From Mansonella perstans (lineage: Eukaryota > Nematoda > Chromadorea > Rhabditida > Onchocercidae): DNA of 64,000 nucleotides. The notes below the pieces were generated by a model. That model saw nothing but the letters and a program-made list of their open reading frames with translations, searched no databases and was not told the origin of the DNA. Numbering within the stretch: the stretch's first letter is position 1; each line of letters begins with the position of its first letter. Shown here one piece after another: positions 1 to 13,977 of this stretch. Both the position numbers and the translations under genes were made by a program. The stretch covers positions 62,001 through 126,000 of the forward strand of contig JBAMDO010000074.1 in NCBI GenBank assembly GCA_037074765.1, written 5' to 3'.

Positions 1-3000
1 CATCGATATCTTCGAAGATATTGCGCGAAAGTTTAACAGATGGCATCGATATCAGTTGAGAAAATTCTGGGTCAAGTTTGATAGCATCTTTATTTTCTCT
101 GTCGTCTTGAACTATTTCGTCACTATCTTGATCAAATTTCTGATCAGGACCTTGTTCTGATTTCAATTTTTTGCCGCGCAACAAATACTTGTATTTCAAA
201 GTATTTGGAGAAGGTAAAGGTTGAGAAGCTCCATTTGTGGGACGCATGTATATTTTGTCACCTAACACCTAAATGAATATACTGGAGAAATGTATAGAAA
301 AAAAAAAGAGTAAAAGGAAAGAATGAATACTTCAAGTGAAAGCGAATATAGATACTTTAAATCAGAAAGCAATACAAATATATAAAGCCTTTTTCAGAAT
401 CAGAACTAACTTCCTTAAAAATACGTGACATTGCCTTCTGCTGCGGTAAGCCAACATGATTCTCTATAGTCAGTATCACCGGATAAGGGTTTGTCTTGAA
501 GGCGTACGCATTAATTTCTTTCAATACATTCTTTAAAGTGATCGTTCTGATAAACGTACGCTTATGCGTAATACATGGCTCTCCTTCTTCACCATCGAAA
601 ACATCTACTGAATTACATAAAATTTAATTTTAGATTTGAAAATGCATGCAATCACTGCAATTAGAGCTTAGTAAAGTCTAGAGTAAAAATGATAATAATA
701 CAAACATTCTAAAAGCCGTACACCCTTTTTTAGCGCGTTGATATAACCCTCAACAGTTGCTTCACCCTTCATTTGCAATCCAGTGAGATAGGTATTATGA
801 CTTGAGTTGACGTAATAATGGCTCAGCGTATGATCCATGTCCTGGAAAACTGCTTCATGCCCAGGTTTCATGATGTTGCCCCATTTACCAAGGAGTAACC
901 AACGAAAACCTGAAAATGATTCAGGATTCTTACAAAGACTATAATAATGATTCAGAGTTATGCAACTGATCTTCATTTGAATCGCAACATAAATTTTTTA
1001 ATGAATTCTCTGTTTGGCTATCAGTCTTCGATTATGCCCAGTGTTGTTTTTAAAAAAAAGTTTCCAAATATTCAGCAAATCACATCATAAAGGATCACAA
1101 GTTATATCACTCTTCATTAAGCAACTGATAAGACTGATAGTCGAATCATGTAGTATATAACAGTAATTAAACTGCTAACAGTAGTGAAAGTTTAACAGTA
1201 ATTAAACTACTTTTTAAGATAATTAATCCAATGAATGAGGCGAAATGGCATGCAAGATTCATAATGTGATACCTATTGGTCCAAGTATTTTTACGCTTTG
1301 CTTTGCTGTTTCGAAATTATCGATGATTGATGCAGCCTTTTTTTCATCAATATCATCAAACTGTAAATATGCTATTGATGAAATCATTTTCTACCTGAAC
1401 CATATGTTTTCTTTTCGATATATGAAAAAAGCTCAACACATATGCACTCTCTTGAAACTGTATACCGCACTTTCAATTTTTCAATAAATCGAAAAGAAAA
1501 ATATATATACCAAGTATCCCCGAAATACCTGTTGTTCGACTGTCAAAAATGTTTTTAAGTCGAAAATAGACAAAGCTGGATCATTGGTTGCACTGAACAT
1601 CCTCATTGCATGCTTCAGATCTGGACGCTCTGTTAGGTGCGAGAAAAAGTTAAGGAATTCATTTTCATCTAGTTGCCCATCATTTTTACCAGAAGAATCT
1701 ATTTGCTGAAAGAGTTAAAACACTATCGGCATTCCATGAAAATTCAAAAACACCAGGCAGCAAATTGATTTGCAAGTACGATGAATTTAACATACAAAAC
1801 AAACATCAATTTGGATATCTCCTCAAACATTATCTCCTCAAATTCGATTCAAAAATGTTCAAAGATTGTGAAGAACAATCATATAGAGAAACGGATGCGA
1901 ACTCAACTAACGCAAATCTGGAGAAAAAAGAATGGATTTGGGCATTAATCATTCATTTATGAGCCATTTGAAAAATGACCGTGTACAAAGCACGCGCATA
2001 TTTGTCACTGATTTGTAAATTCAGCGTTTTCAACAGCTTCAATATTTCATCAAAACTTAATTTGCCTGAAATGAATTGTTATGAATTCCCATTATACATG
2101 CGGAACTGCTGCGCTGTGCAATGCTGTATATTATATCGAATTCCTCGAAAGAATTTCATGACACTAACTGGATTAACTTAATTCTCCTTAAAATTAAACT
2201 ATCGGTATTCAGTTCTTGCGAACTTGATTATTAATACCATAACTTTCTCTAAACCTAAACGAAATTTCGGGATTTACATTCCATTAATTAATCATTATCG
2301 CTTTTGCATTTGAGTAATATGCTCCTCTTTGTTTTCTGTGGAATCAATCATATATTAAATATGCGACACAAATCAACTGACCATTTTTGTTTATATCAGC
2401 TTTCCGGAAATTATCCAAAAGCCAGCGCTTCTCGTCAAAATGGGCATGTTTTTGATTTTTCTTATCGATAAGATATTGCAAACCTTTCACAAACTGATCC
2501 CTCACAGATGGATTTTCAGCAGCAAAATCAACCGACTTGTGGAGCATACGTCGATGAGTCAAGATTACAGAAAAACACATTTCTGCCTTCAATTTTTATT
2601 TGTTGAATGTCCGAAAAAAAAATTACTAGAAAAACTTAAAACAGTACGACTAGTGCAATTTCAGGACACTGCAGAAATTTCTCTGCACCTTTAACAATGG
2701 CCAGTTAGCACGGATAATATGCTCAGTGGTGGTGACTTCCACCAATAAAACCTTGTGTATATAACGATTATAAATATGAATCGTAATTTAAAGTCGAAAA
2801 TTACATGACTTCTGCCCCTTGTTAAATCGAGTATTTTAAAATAAAATTAAACCGAATACTTTGAAAAGTACTTTAAATGATCGCATTCATGTATATAAAT
2901 ACCTATGTTCTATGCCCATTTCAGCTACAATCCATAAAAAAATAAAATCTGACCGTGACTTTTTCTCGAAAGGAATACTTCTGAGAAGCTTTGTGAAGGT

Positions 3001-3580
3001 TATCGGAACTGAATCCCTTTCGCACCTCCAAGATATCATCAATATTTACTGAAAAATGGCACTTATGCTTTTCATTTTTCGTTACAAATTTTCTGTTCCA
3101 CCTTAAAATGATATTTGAAAGGATACATACTGGTTTGTTTCGGATTAATGAAATTCGAAGAACCAATGAAAAAAGTTCCTTTTTTGTTATCAATGTTCGC
3201 TTTCATATAGCACAACATAATTTCTTAATTCTTTGAAAGCTAATCATAACGATCAGCATATCATTTATCATAGAGGTGTTATCAATATATAGAACCAGTG
3301 AATAACAATCAAGTTAAGGAAAGGTAAAACTACAACGTACATCATTTTAATAATTTTAAGCCAGTCAAAAAATTAGCAACTTATCAGATTTCAATTTTAA
3401 AGGAAGAAATTTCCAGAAGACATCCGAATGATAACATAGCCATTTTTGTTCTTCCACGTATACATCTCGAGATGTTGTCAAACGACCTGCTTTGATTCGA
3501 CACATTTTCACACCTTTGCGGCAAAATTCTAGACATTCCTTGAATTCATTTTCTTTAATTACAACCGTTTCATTACCCAT
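1..3580 (-). CDS. plc-4-like: Phospholipase C, delta-like (partial, 3' end outside window)
   Basis: This enzyme hydrolyses PIP2 to IP3 and diacylglycerol. Exons on the minus strand, 5' to 3': about 3380-3580, 2954-about 3066, 2382-about 2590, 1980-2065, 1529-1705, 1273-1360, 706-909, 411-607 and 1-268. The order is PH domain, EF-hands (a clear loop DINKNGKLSFDE spans the 2382/2065 junction), then the X domain. Catalytic residues of the X domain are visible: the first His in SSHNTYLTG, Glu and Asp in ELDVFDG (created exactly at the 706/607 junction), a His in ITHKRTF, and Glu in TIENH. The last visible exon enters an acidic X-Y linker. The Y and C2 domains lie beyond the left edge. The start ATG at 3580 has a splice acceptor 10 bases upstream, which suggests trans-splicing. 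The first exon-exon junction (around 3066-3380) is not resolved. The PH-EF-X order without RA or SH2 segments favours the delta type (C. elegans PLC-4). Confidence 0.9.
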
Positions 3581-3590
3581 ATGAAGATTT

Positions 3591-3592
3591 CT
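3591..3592 (-). promoter_or_regulatory. Candidate spliced-leader acceptor, PLC gene
   Basis: A pyrimidine-rich TTTTTTCCAG ends 10 bases before the PLC start codon. No in-frame upstream exon is visible in the next 3.6 kb, so a spliced-leader acceptor is the simplest reading. Confidence 0.5.
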
Positions 3593-6500
3593 GGAAAAAA
3601 TCCGAAATATTACAACAATCAAAGAAATTGAATGAGCTAGAATGGATTTGTATCAATGACTGATAAACGATTAAACGCTGAATCACAAAGTACAACAGAA
3701 AACATATAATATATGCATCAATAAAATTTTAAAGCGTGTACATGATACCACTTGTTTGCTTTTAGTTGCACCTGTTAGGGAATCGATCCGTGGAGAATGT
3801 GAGAGATGTTGAACGAACGGATGTTCAAACATTAAAGCATCGAGGATATAATGAAAGTTTGGGACAAAAAATGACAGAAAAAGAGTTAGAATTTTGAAAA
3901 TATTTGAGCGAAGAGATATGAGAAGAGAAAGAAGAAAGAAAAGAATATAGAAATAATCAATTACGTAGAATAAATCCAAAAATAACAATAGCTTTTTCTT
4001 GTTTTTTAAAACAATTTAACTAAAATAAGAATGGTGAAATGTGTGTTAAACAAAATAGTTGTAAACAACATATTGACTTTTGCTCTTCTCATTATAAGAG
4101 AATTTTAATGATAGCTACAATCGATAATATTTTTGATTTCATTTCTACAAATTTGAAATTCATTATTCCCAATGACATTTACAAAATATTGATTTAAAAA
4201 GTTAAAGTTGAAGTTAGTTTTACTAATTGTACGGAAATGTTCCAAAATATTGTATCCTGGAAGTTCAGGAAAAGAATTAAACTGACATATCTATAGTTAG
4301 GTGGCAATTCTCAATTCTCATTCCATTGTACCACTTAAATGCGCAGATCAAAAATGACCATATAAAAAAGTTAATTAACTTTAATGAAATTTACGATTAG
4401 CCATTATTAAACTTTTTCATTTATTTCACTCTCTATTTAAAATGTCATTTGATTAATAATGCATCATTATGAAACAAATAAATTCATGAATTGACAAGAA
4501 ATCTAACATAAAACGTACTTTTGTCAGTACTAACATTTCATTCCAGTAGTCACATTGCTGCCAGTGATATTTTTGGAGTAGAAATGTTAGACAAAATGAA
4601 TGAGAAAGAATGACATAAACTATCAATTGAAATCGTCAACTTCTTCATTCACACATATTTTTACACTAATCGATTAATGAACAAAAAATGAGTGTGGAGT
4701 GGAAAAAGTTTCCAGGAAGAAAGTGAACTTATATACATATCAATAGTCAATAGTACAATGAGTAAGTGATTTAAAAAAAAAAAGGAATTGTTATAACGAA
4801 GAAAGATTTCCAAACTTTTTGTTATCTACGTTCCACTTTGACCTTTCACTTATAACAGGGATCATAAAATTCAAAAATAATAAATTGTGTTAATTTTGAA
4901 AATAAACTTTAATCAAAATTTTTTACATCATTTAAACTTTTAAAGCATTAGTTATGTTTAAAGTAATATTATAATATAAAAAAAAAAAAAAAAAGAAGGC
5001 ACATTGCCCCTCTTCTTCTCCCATCCTTGCCCATTTTCAACTCATTAAGCCACTTGCTCTTTTAGACTAAATTTTAGTCTCCGCGGATCTGCGGGCCATC
5101 GGAGTGCGAAAATTACTTTAAAGGTTTACATCTTCGGGACAAAAAAAAAAAAAAAGAAATATGCGACGTAATGTATGTATGGAAATGATTTTTGGCTACT
5201 CATTCTTAACCGAATTGTGCCTACGAAGTACCTTTCTGAATTTGCCAGGCCTTTGAGCTTCGATTTATATAGGAGATATTCCAGCCCTTCATTCCTGCAA
5301 ATATTTTGGCAACATTTTAGGCTTACCAATGGTAGACGGTTAATTCAAAATTATTAAAGTATAAACTGAAAATGAAAAGAAAATTGAAAAAAAAAACCAT
5401 GTGCAGTTATGAATTTTATGAAATATTTGAAAACGTTTTCGAAGTGAAATGCACGTAAAAATATGAGTGATATGAAAGTCGATGACAATTATATTAATAA
5501 TAGAATCATAGCAAAATTAATTAAGATGATTTGTGGATTGTACTAATGATTTGTTGCAAAGAATTAACTTCACAATTTTCCAAGCTTGCATAAATTATTT
5601 AAATTAATTTGCAATATTTAAAATTTGATCGAAATATCATAACATAACCATTCTTTATATAAAATTTTCTCGCCTTCAAATTGTAACTTATCTATTCGAA
5701 AGAAATGCTAGAATTGATTACTATTTTGTTTTATTGATAATACTTAGATGAGAAAATAAATATTCTGAGCGATTTATGGTCGATTCTAAACATAATGAAT
5801 TTTTTGCAAAGAGTGCCATCATCTTAACTGATTACTATCATTTTGATCATCCGAGAAGCTCGCCATTCTATATTAAAGAAACTATAGTAATCATCAAATA
5901 GTGAGGGTTAAGCTAATTAAGCTAATTATAGACAAAGATAAGAATGAACGAAGTTGATTCTAGATGAACGTTAGATTGCATCGAATTGATTATAAAAATG
6001 ATAATTCATTCATAATGATGATTATAAAAATTGAAAGTTTTTGGAATGGCTTCAAAGTACCTTCAATGAATTATGAATGGCACACTGAGAATATATGAAA
6101 AATCAAGGATATTATGTGTACACTAGTGTTGTTAATGTACCTAATAACAATTTAGCTACTCATATCATGCTCGAAATTCTATCAAATGATGTTTTTAAGA
6201 TGCAGATAAATGATTATGGTCAAGAGAAATGCTATGAACAACAATTAGGCATTCGAAATGACATTTTGTTCAGTTAGATATCAAATATTGGAAAATTGCC
6301 TAAATTCATTAAAAAAAAAAAAAAAAAAAAAACGATTGAGAACGAAATTTAAATAGTCAGATTCGAAAGGAACCTCACATTCAATAACACAAGTGAGTAA
6401 TTTTCCTCCATTAAAGGTTTCATCTGAAATGAAGAAAAATCTGCTTATTTCTTGCACCGCTCAATTCATTAAATGGTGCAATAATACTTTATGCAAGTCC

Positions 6501-7211
6501 GGAAGAATTCTTCTGTGGAATTTTCTGATTCATTATTCCAGGAAATGGCAACAAAATAGAGCGCAGTACTATTGTATATCTACAGCATAATTGTTCTATA
6601 AGTACCTTTTTTCTGCAATCAGATTTTTTTCATCTTTGTATTTTCTCTCAAAAAAAAAGTGAACAAATAGTACTAGAAAAACAACGGTAATTAAAACACC
6701 CGAAAATCGAACTAATAATAGCTTATCTGAAAAGAATGATAAAAGATAATCAAAACAAGAATATCAATAATGGAAGAAAATAGAATTATGCATTATCGTG
6801 ATTTGTTAAATGAATGATCAAAACTATTCTAATTTTTCGTAAATATTAAACATTTGCAGAGGAATGATTCACTTTTTCATTAACAAATTATCACATCCAA
6901 TATACTCACTCAATTATTCCTATTCTATTCGATATATATCAGATAAATTTGAAATGAATAAGTCTTCACTTATCATTTTCATTTTGAATCATCGTCATAA
7001 TTCATAATTGGATTTCATATATTTATTTGATTGTTTCGATCTGTTATATATGAAAGCTTAGTGTTTATGTATAAGCAAAGGAGGAGTCGAATAACGTTCG
7101 GAAAGGAGGAACAAAAAGTATTGCCAGCTGACTTTCAGTGAATGGGCAGGTCAAATTGAGTTCTTTAAAGAAGGATCAACTTTTCTTATATTTGAATTTG
7201 TTGATTGCTTC
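3593..7211. other. Intergenic region between divergent PLC and innexin genes
   Basis: This 3.6-kb AT-rich region should hold the promoters of both divergent genes. Short open frames are present but show no recognisable family and no consistent splice structure. It contains poly-A tracts (about 4979-4995, 5141-5155, 6310-6331) and a small GC-rich island with two adjacent palindromes near 5065-5094. Confidence 0.6.
5065..5094. repeat. Two adjacent short palindromes in a GC-rich island
   Basis: GACTAAATTTTAGTC (5065-5079) is a perfect palindrome around a central base. One base later, CCGC (5081-5084) pairs with GCGG (5091-5094) across a six-base loop. The stretch 5000-5110 is clearly less AT-rich than its surroundings and is flanked on both sides by poly-A runs. 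Function unknown. Confidence 0.5.
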
Positions 7212-7213
7212 AG
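7212..7213 (+). promoter_or_regulatory. Candidate spliced-leader acceptor, innexin gene
   Basis: GATTGCTTCAG ends 15 bases before the innexin ATG at 7229, with no upstream coding exon seen. This fits a trans-splice acceptor. Confidence 0.5.
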
Positions 7214-7228
7214 AGGAAAAGAAAAAAA

Positions 7229-10200
7229 ATGGTTTCTGGCAGTTATCGGGTTGGCATGCATTTGTTAACTTCTGCGTTAAGACTTCTGGAGCCAAGAGTG
7301 GATGATGATTTCGTGGATCGTCTTCATTATCTCTACACTTCAACTATGTTCTTCTTATTTTCTGTTATTGTATCCGCTAAACAGTACGGTATTAACTTTC
7401 GACCACTTTCTATATATATCCATATTTTAATTTTTTTTTATTTCATTAAAACAATCACAGCAGTAGTGTTGTATATGCTAGCAATTTTCAAAGTGCTCCA
7501 TTAATTAATTAGAAAATCATCATATGAAATGAAAATGTACTAAATATTTTTTATTTAGTTATTAAAATTTCTAGTGAACAAAAAAATCCTGGAATTATCC
7601 GAGAGCTATAATTATCTAATCCTAGAGGACACCCACTTCAAAATCAATCCTGTTGTATAAATGACTTCAGATAACTTGGAATCGTTTTTTACATTTTCTT
7701 TTCATTTGAAAATTTAAATTAAATTGGCATAATCATAGGGAACCATCATGCAACTTGTTTCAACATTTGTATTATCATTTCTGGAAATGAAATTTGCAGA
7801 ATATGAGAGATTCAGAAATAGTACAGTGATAATAATAATCATAATTAGTTAAGCGCATTATGTGATTGTAAGTGTTAATAATTAAGAAAAAATTGATTCA
7901 ATTGAACTCAGTAATTGATTAACGAATAATTCCGGGACGGAAAATCTTTCTTTCGTCACACAAATGCATAGATAGACACATATACGTCGATCATGATATA
8001 ACCGCACAGATCAAGAAATCAGTTAACAATATCTTTTGAACGCATCAATTAAACCTAAAAATATGATAACAAAAATTTTCATAACATTCTCACTAACTTT
8101 CATGCTTAATTTTTTAGGTCATCCAATTGAATGTTTTGTACCAGCACAATTCACTAGAGCTATGGAACAGTATACGGAAAATTACTGTTGGGTTCAAAAT
8201 ACTTACTGGGTGCCATTTCAGGTAACTTAACTAACTTTTATTATTCGCGTAACACATAGAAAGAGACAAAATCATTTGTATAATAAAAAAAGAAAAGACG
8301 AAAATTTTCTAATGATCGTTGGATGTGTATTAGAAAAAGAAAAAAATGCTTTCAACTTTACAAAATAAAAGTGAAAGAGCTTTTTTTCTTTTTTGTTCGA
8401 ACATACTACGAATTTAATGCTTTATTACAATGCAACAAAGAATGAACTTCAGTTATAAGCAAAAAGAAAAAGAATTGACTGAAAGTTTGGAAAAAAAAAT
8501 TGTTATTTGTTGTTAATTTTTGAAATGCAAGGAATATGTATCAAGTGAAGAATGATAAAATGATAAGCAATTTTATTCGATTCATTTTGCATTAAATGAT
8601 TGAATTAAAAGTATACATTCAGCCATCTTTATGACAAAAATACTAAGATTTTGATTTGTTTGTTTCGGAATATGGCTCGCTGAAAAAAATATGATATTTT
8701 CATTTTTCCTTCCTTCTCTGAAGAAATTTTTTTCTTAAAAGGAAGAGGAAAAATATTTGGAAAAAAAAACTAAATTTTTGTGCCAATATATTAATAAGTA
8801 AATTATGGAAAGAAAGTTTTTTAAAACCAAATTTTTTTAAAATTCTATCCAAAATTTTAAAACATAAAATGATTAGATTCTTAAATTTTTTTTTCTTTTT
8901 TTTCAAATTCATTCTTGTTATTCAGTCTTTGTTGATATCTTATTTTAAATGATAAAAAAGCTTCTATTATTGAAATCGTAAACGATGGAAAATAAATCAA
9001 ATTCTTCTGAATCAAATAATTAGCTGTAATTAAAGAAGGTGGAATACTATTGTAGTAACATTTAATTGAATGATAAGAAATATTTTAATTTTAAGCAATA
9101 TGAGATGTAAGATCACTGTTAGAAAGAATTTTATAAAGGATTTAATACCGCATCGTTTGGATGATAGAGAGCATCGACAAATTGGTTATTATCAGTGGGT
9201 TCCATTCGCACTAGTTATTGCAGCCATCATGTTTCATATGCCATCAACTATTTGGCGAATACTTAGTACACAATCAGGTACTTGGTTATTAAATTTTTCA
9301 GTTCTAATTAATTAATGTTTATAATTAACATGTATATATAACGCAAAGATAAACGCTTTTATCAATTCTCTATTTGCTTTCTCTCTGTTATTTCAATAAC
9401 GTGTTTGTTTATTTAATTACTGTTACTATTGCAACTAATTGTAATATTTCAAATTTTCCTTTAAACCTGAGTATTGTAATTTGAATAGGTAGGTGTAATA
9501 CTTTGGTTAATCTCACATATGAATTTTTTTAATGGGACTAATATTGATTTTGGAAGTTTTACTTTGCTCAGGACACAAATTATCGATTTCTCTTTCATTG
9601 CTTAATGCTGTTTAAATATTATTTCGAAGATAAGGAAATCGTGTCATCATTTTATAGGAAAAAAATATTTGCTTGCAAAGCGTGGATTTTTCTATGTATG
9701 CCAAAGAACAAAGAATTAAAATTATCACTTTTCACATTCAGCAATGGAAAGATAATGAGATGTTGACCATTTTTGAACCAAATGTTAGCTTAAGTCAAAA
9801 ATAAATAATTGATGAAAATTGATGGTAAAACTGCAGGATTGAACATGTCATTAGTGATACAGTTGGCAAGCCAAGATCAAAATGTCGATCCGTTAATAAG
9901 AGATCATTCTGTTGAAGTACTTACTAGGCATATTGATGATGCGTTGAAATATCAACGTGATTATGGTAGTAGGAATAAAAGTGTAAGTATTTATGCCAAA
10001 TATTCTTAATAAATCAAACTTAATTATCTAATGCGTAGTGAGAGTAGCACTGTTTGGATGTTATCGAAACATTGTAAAAAAATATAATCCGTGAAGATTC
10101 ATGCAAATTATGAGGTTACATAATGAAGCTTATCTTTTTTTCCTCTCTAGGAACCGTATACGATAGTTTATTATTAAATAAAACGTTGTTAAAGGCGCTT

Positions 10201-12240
10201 CAATTCATCCGAAAAAAATCAGTCTTAATTGCCACACTTAATTACAACTTATCTGATATCTTGAAGAACTGAGGAAATTGACTATATCTTTTTGTGTAAT
10301 GCAAAATCCTTAAGTATTTATAGGCTTACAAGTATCGGAAGCATACGTTAAAGCTAATTAAATTTCAACCATTCACTAACCACTTCTTTACTGATTTCCA
10401 GTCTTGATAAGGGATTAAATTAATTTTGCTGACGAAATCCAAAATGCTTTCGGAATTTGTAACCGACATGCAATTCTTTTCCTTAAATGAAGCAAAAAAC
10501 ACTGTTGGTTAACAAAACATTTTCGGAAATTTTTTCATGCATAGGTTTACACAAATGAAGATAAAAGAAAAAAGTGGGTGTTTAATAATTTTGCAAGATT
10601 TTAAATAAGTTTGCAAAATTTTATCAAGACATAATAACTTCTATAACTAATTTCAGGTATATTTATTTGCGGTGTTAAAGTTAGGTAAAATTTACGGAGC
10701 TTATGTATCATTTGTTTATCTATTCGTGAAAAGCTTACATCTATGTAATGTTATCTTACAATTTATTATACTTAATAATTTTTTGGAAACATCCAATTAT
10801 TCATTCTTCGGTGGTCATGTTCTCTACGATCTCATCATGGTATATAATTTTTTATTGCATCAAATTTATACTTTAGCTTTAATACTAAAATTATTTCGTA
10901 AGCCTTTTCAAAGGTTGTATGCTTTTATTAGAAAGGAGTGTTCCATGAGAACTTCTTTTGTTCACTGAATTTAGTCAAAATTCTCTTAATGAATATCAAT
11001 TTCTTATCTATAACGAGTAAGAACAAACAGAATACTTAAATGAATAAGATTACTTAAACCAACTATCTATTTACTTCCTATTCAAAACTTCAACGTAAAT
11101 ATTGCAGATGCAAACATCATTTTGACTTATGTGAAACAGAATCATTCTGGTAATTGAACATTTCCAGGGGCGGGAATGGCGTGATTCAGGACATTTCCCA
11201 CGTGTAACCTTGTGTGATTTCGAGATACGAGTTTTGGGTAATGTTCATCGACATACGGTGCAATGCGTTCTTGTTGTCAACATGTTGACGGAAAAGATTT
11301 TCCTTTTTTTGTGGCTTTGGCTACTATTACTTTCATTCGGTACTGCTATAAATATGGTTATTTGGACATTGTCATTATCACTTGCAGAATGGAGACATGC
11401 ATTTGTCACCAAATTTCTGGAATGCGAATCAAATCAGACTCATCGTTTTGTTGACCATTTCCTCCGTCCCGATGGTGTGCTCATTCTTCACGTATGTTTT
11501 TATTAACCTGAAATTTTGTTAAATGAATTGTAGTATGGTATTACTGATTATATTTAATTTTTGATTTGGAAACTTTGTCTTGAAAAAAATGATATGTTAT
11601 ATGAAGGAATTCATTACCACAAAGGAACCAGATATTTCAACTTTTCAATGAAAGTGAAAATATTCGCTAGTAGTCTCCTCTAAATTCTATTTGAATACTT
11701 TATTTACAATTATTAAAAAACATTCATCCACATATTGGATGTATCTAATATGTGTAGTATCACTATCAAAGATGTGTTGCTCTGAATGACCGCATATTCT
11801 GTGACGCTTTTCCATTCAGTTTTGATTTGCTCAAATTTTATTAATTGTAAATAAAGTATTCAAACAGAATTTAAAAGTTGAATTGGTATAAGAAAGTTGA
11901 ATTATAATATTAACCATTAAAACCATACCGTTTAATCGATCTGACAAGGATGAAGTTTATTAACCAGTTGATCGATATTCGATATTCTTATAAAGTGTGA
12001 AATTTCCAGATGATTGCATCACATGGCGGTAACATTGTATGTGCTCGTCTTACGGAATCTTTATGGATGAAATTTTTGCAACGAAACGGTAAGCTAACCG
12101 TATTTGATGTCGAAAAAGCAGTATCTGCGGAAGAACGAAGTGGCAAAAATAGTAGCAGGCAAATAGATGAAGGAAATTGGTGTGAGCCTACTATGCCATC
12201 TCCGATATCATTACTACCAACTTCTACTCAATTTGTCTAA
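7229..12240 (+). CDS. Innexin (invertebrate gap-junction protein)
   Basis: Innexins oligomerise into gap-junction channels in the plasma membrane. Seven exons, 7229-7388, 8118-8221, 9139-9277, 9837-9982, 10657-10839, 11168-11491 and 12010-12240, join in phase to give 428 residues, typical for the family. Four membrane segments are visible: residues about 26-46, one after [14 protein letters not shown], one near [18 protein letters not shown], and one near [16 protein letters not shown]. The first extracellular loop has the paired cysteines of [11 protein letters not shown] and [11 protein letters not shown]. The second has FPRVTLCDF and HRHTVQC. These are hallmark innexin motifs. The tail ends at TAA 12238-12240, directly before a 26-T run. 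The start was chosen because [17 protein letters not shown] matches innexin N-termini and follows a splice acceptor. Assignment to a particular C. elegans paralogue (UNC-7, UNC-9 or INX type) is not possible by eye. Confidence 0.96.
11683..11871. mobile_element. MITE-like element with 29-bp terminal inverted repeats
   Basis: The left end AATTCTATTTGAATACTT (from 11683) reappears in reverse complement at 11843-11871. About 29 bases pair with one mismatch, and roughly 131 bp lie between the arms. Both ends are flanked by the dinucleotide TA (11681-11682 and 11872-11873), the target-site duplication of Tc1/mariner elements. There is no coding capacity. It lies in the last intron of the innexin gene. 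A simple hairpin of other origin is the alternative. Confidence 0.65.
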
Positions 12241-13977
12241 CAATGTTGATTATTCTTTTTTTTTTTTTTTTTTTTTTTTTTGCATCCTGAAACAGTACAA
12301 TCGCAAGATATCACAGTCTTGTAGCACTCCAAAAAAAAGTTTCTTTAACATAAGTTTAGGAAATAGAACGTTTGGTTTCTACAAATGTTTCTAACTTTAA
12401 TTCATGTCATATCCATAAAGATTTCGCCTATTAATTCATTTTAAATTTTATCGAAAATGGTATAGAAGTAATTTTGAAAAATTTTGATGTCTAAAAATTA
12501 ACAGATTTAATTCAATGGATAGCAGTAATTAATGTTATTAATGCTTGAATGCATAAGATTCTATTTGGAAGATAGCTTGTTTAGCAATCTGATACTTTGT
12601 ACCATTTATCGTTATCGTTGTAAATTAAAAATGATTTTATTCCAACGATCTCATAAATTACTAATAAATTCCATAACGATGAAGCGTATTTTTGTGCTTA
12701 ATTGATTAATGCAACAAAATTATAAGCAGAAAAATTACATTGATAATTGCCTGTGAGAAGAATTAAAATTTTGGTACGTCAAGAAATAATCAAGTTTTAC
12801 ATCTGATCCCCATTCACTTTCCTATTCTTCTTGCTCTGCTTTTTTAAAAAAACATTTAAAATTGGTCAGTAAAGGGATAATCTAAATTTAACTTCTCACG
12901 AAATGTTTTAAATTCTACTCAAATTAATCTTTAATTTTCCTCGCAACTTTTTGATATATCTAATAAAAAATGCCAAACTCCAGAAAACTCCTGGGATATA
13001 AGACTAATTAGGGCACTAATAGACATTAATTTCACTTTAATTAGGAATACAAAATCATGTTAATAGAAAGTAGTGTAATTATACTCAGATTAGATGTGCG
13101 TATCAAGAAATAGAACTTTTTTTCCAAATTCCTTTATACAATTTGTTTTAGAATGCAATCTAAACTAAAAATGGATTGATCTTGCGATCAAGTGCAATTC
13201 GTTTCTTATTTCTAATCTTGGACCGATTGCATAAATATGGAAATTACAAAAATTAATTAGCTTTATATATGTGATGTAATATAGTTTGTTCTATTAGACA
13301 TGAACTGAAAGACTGCTTTTTCTTATCTTGAGTTTTGATATAAAATTGTGTCCTAAAGCTTGTGGAAATTAATTCTAAATAAAAAAGGTTAAACTTGCTT
13401 AATACAAATACCCAAACTTTCTAATTTGTTTTTTTGCTCGTTTTTATTTTTAGATATTTCATAATTTCTCATTACATAATTATGAATTATCGTAAGTCAT
13501 AAAATTTGATGCTGAATTAAACGGAGTAGAAGCAATGCTTATTGTTTTTCATTTTTTTTTTATTTTTGATAAAAAAATTTCGTTTTTGCTCACTGTGATA
13601 ATAACTATCTAAATAAATAAAAAAAAAAAAACATTAAAGAAAAATTCCTTTCCATTTTTTCTTTGTTTATCTTTGTTTTTCTTTATTTTTAAAAAGATCA
13701 CCACAGACATTAACTGGCACATCATAAATGATGAGATGGATGCTAAATTCCCAATCAACATTTAAAATTCAAATTCTCGTCTTTGAAAAAGAAAATTTTA
13801 TTTCTTCTTTTTTCTAAGAACCTACTGAATATGACATTGCAATAAAAAAATATAACTTATAAAAAAATGGGCAGCATTCATGATTTCTCCTGAACGATAA
13901 GCAAAAGAAAATTTTTTTGTATTTTTTTCGTCCAATAAAAGTACAATTGGCAGTGATTGAATACCATTATTTGGATT
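12241..13977. other. Convergent intergenic region, innexin / SPARC
   Basis: This is a tail-to-tail gap holding both 3' untranslated regions. It starts with a long T run (12256-12281) and is AT-rich with many homopolymers. I see no coding structure or RNA gene in it. Confidence 0.6.

Noticed and set aside
8700..8912. Lys/Phe-rich minus-strand ORF in an innexin intron
   Set aside because: It is composed of homopolymer-derived Lys and Phe codons and is almost surely a low-complexity artefact.
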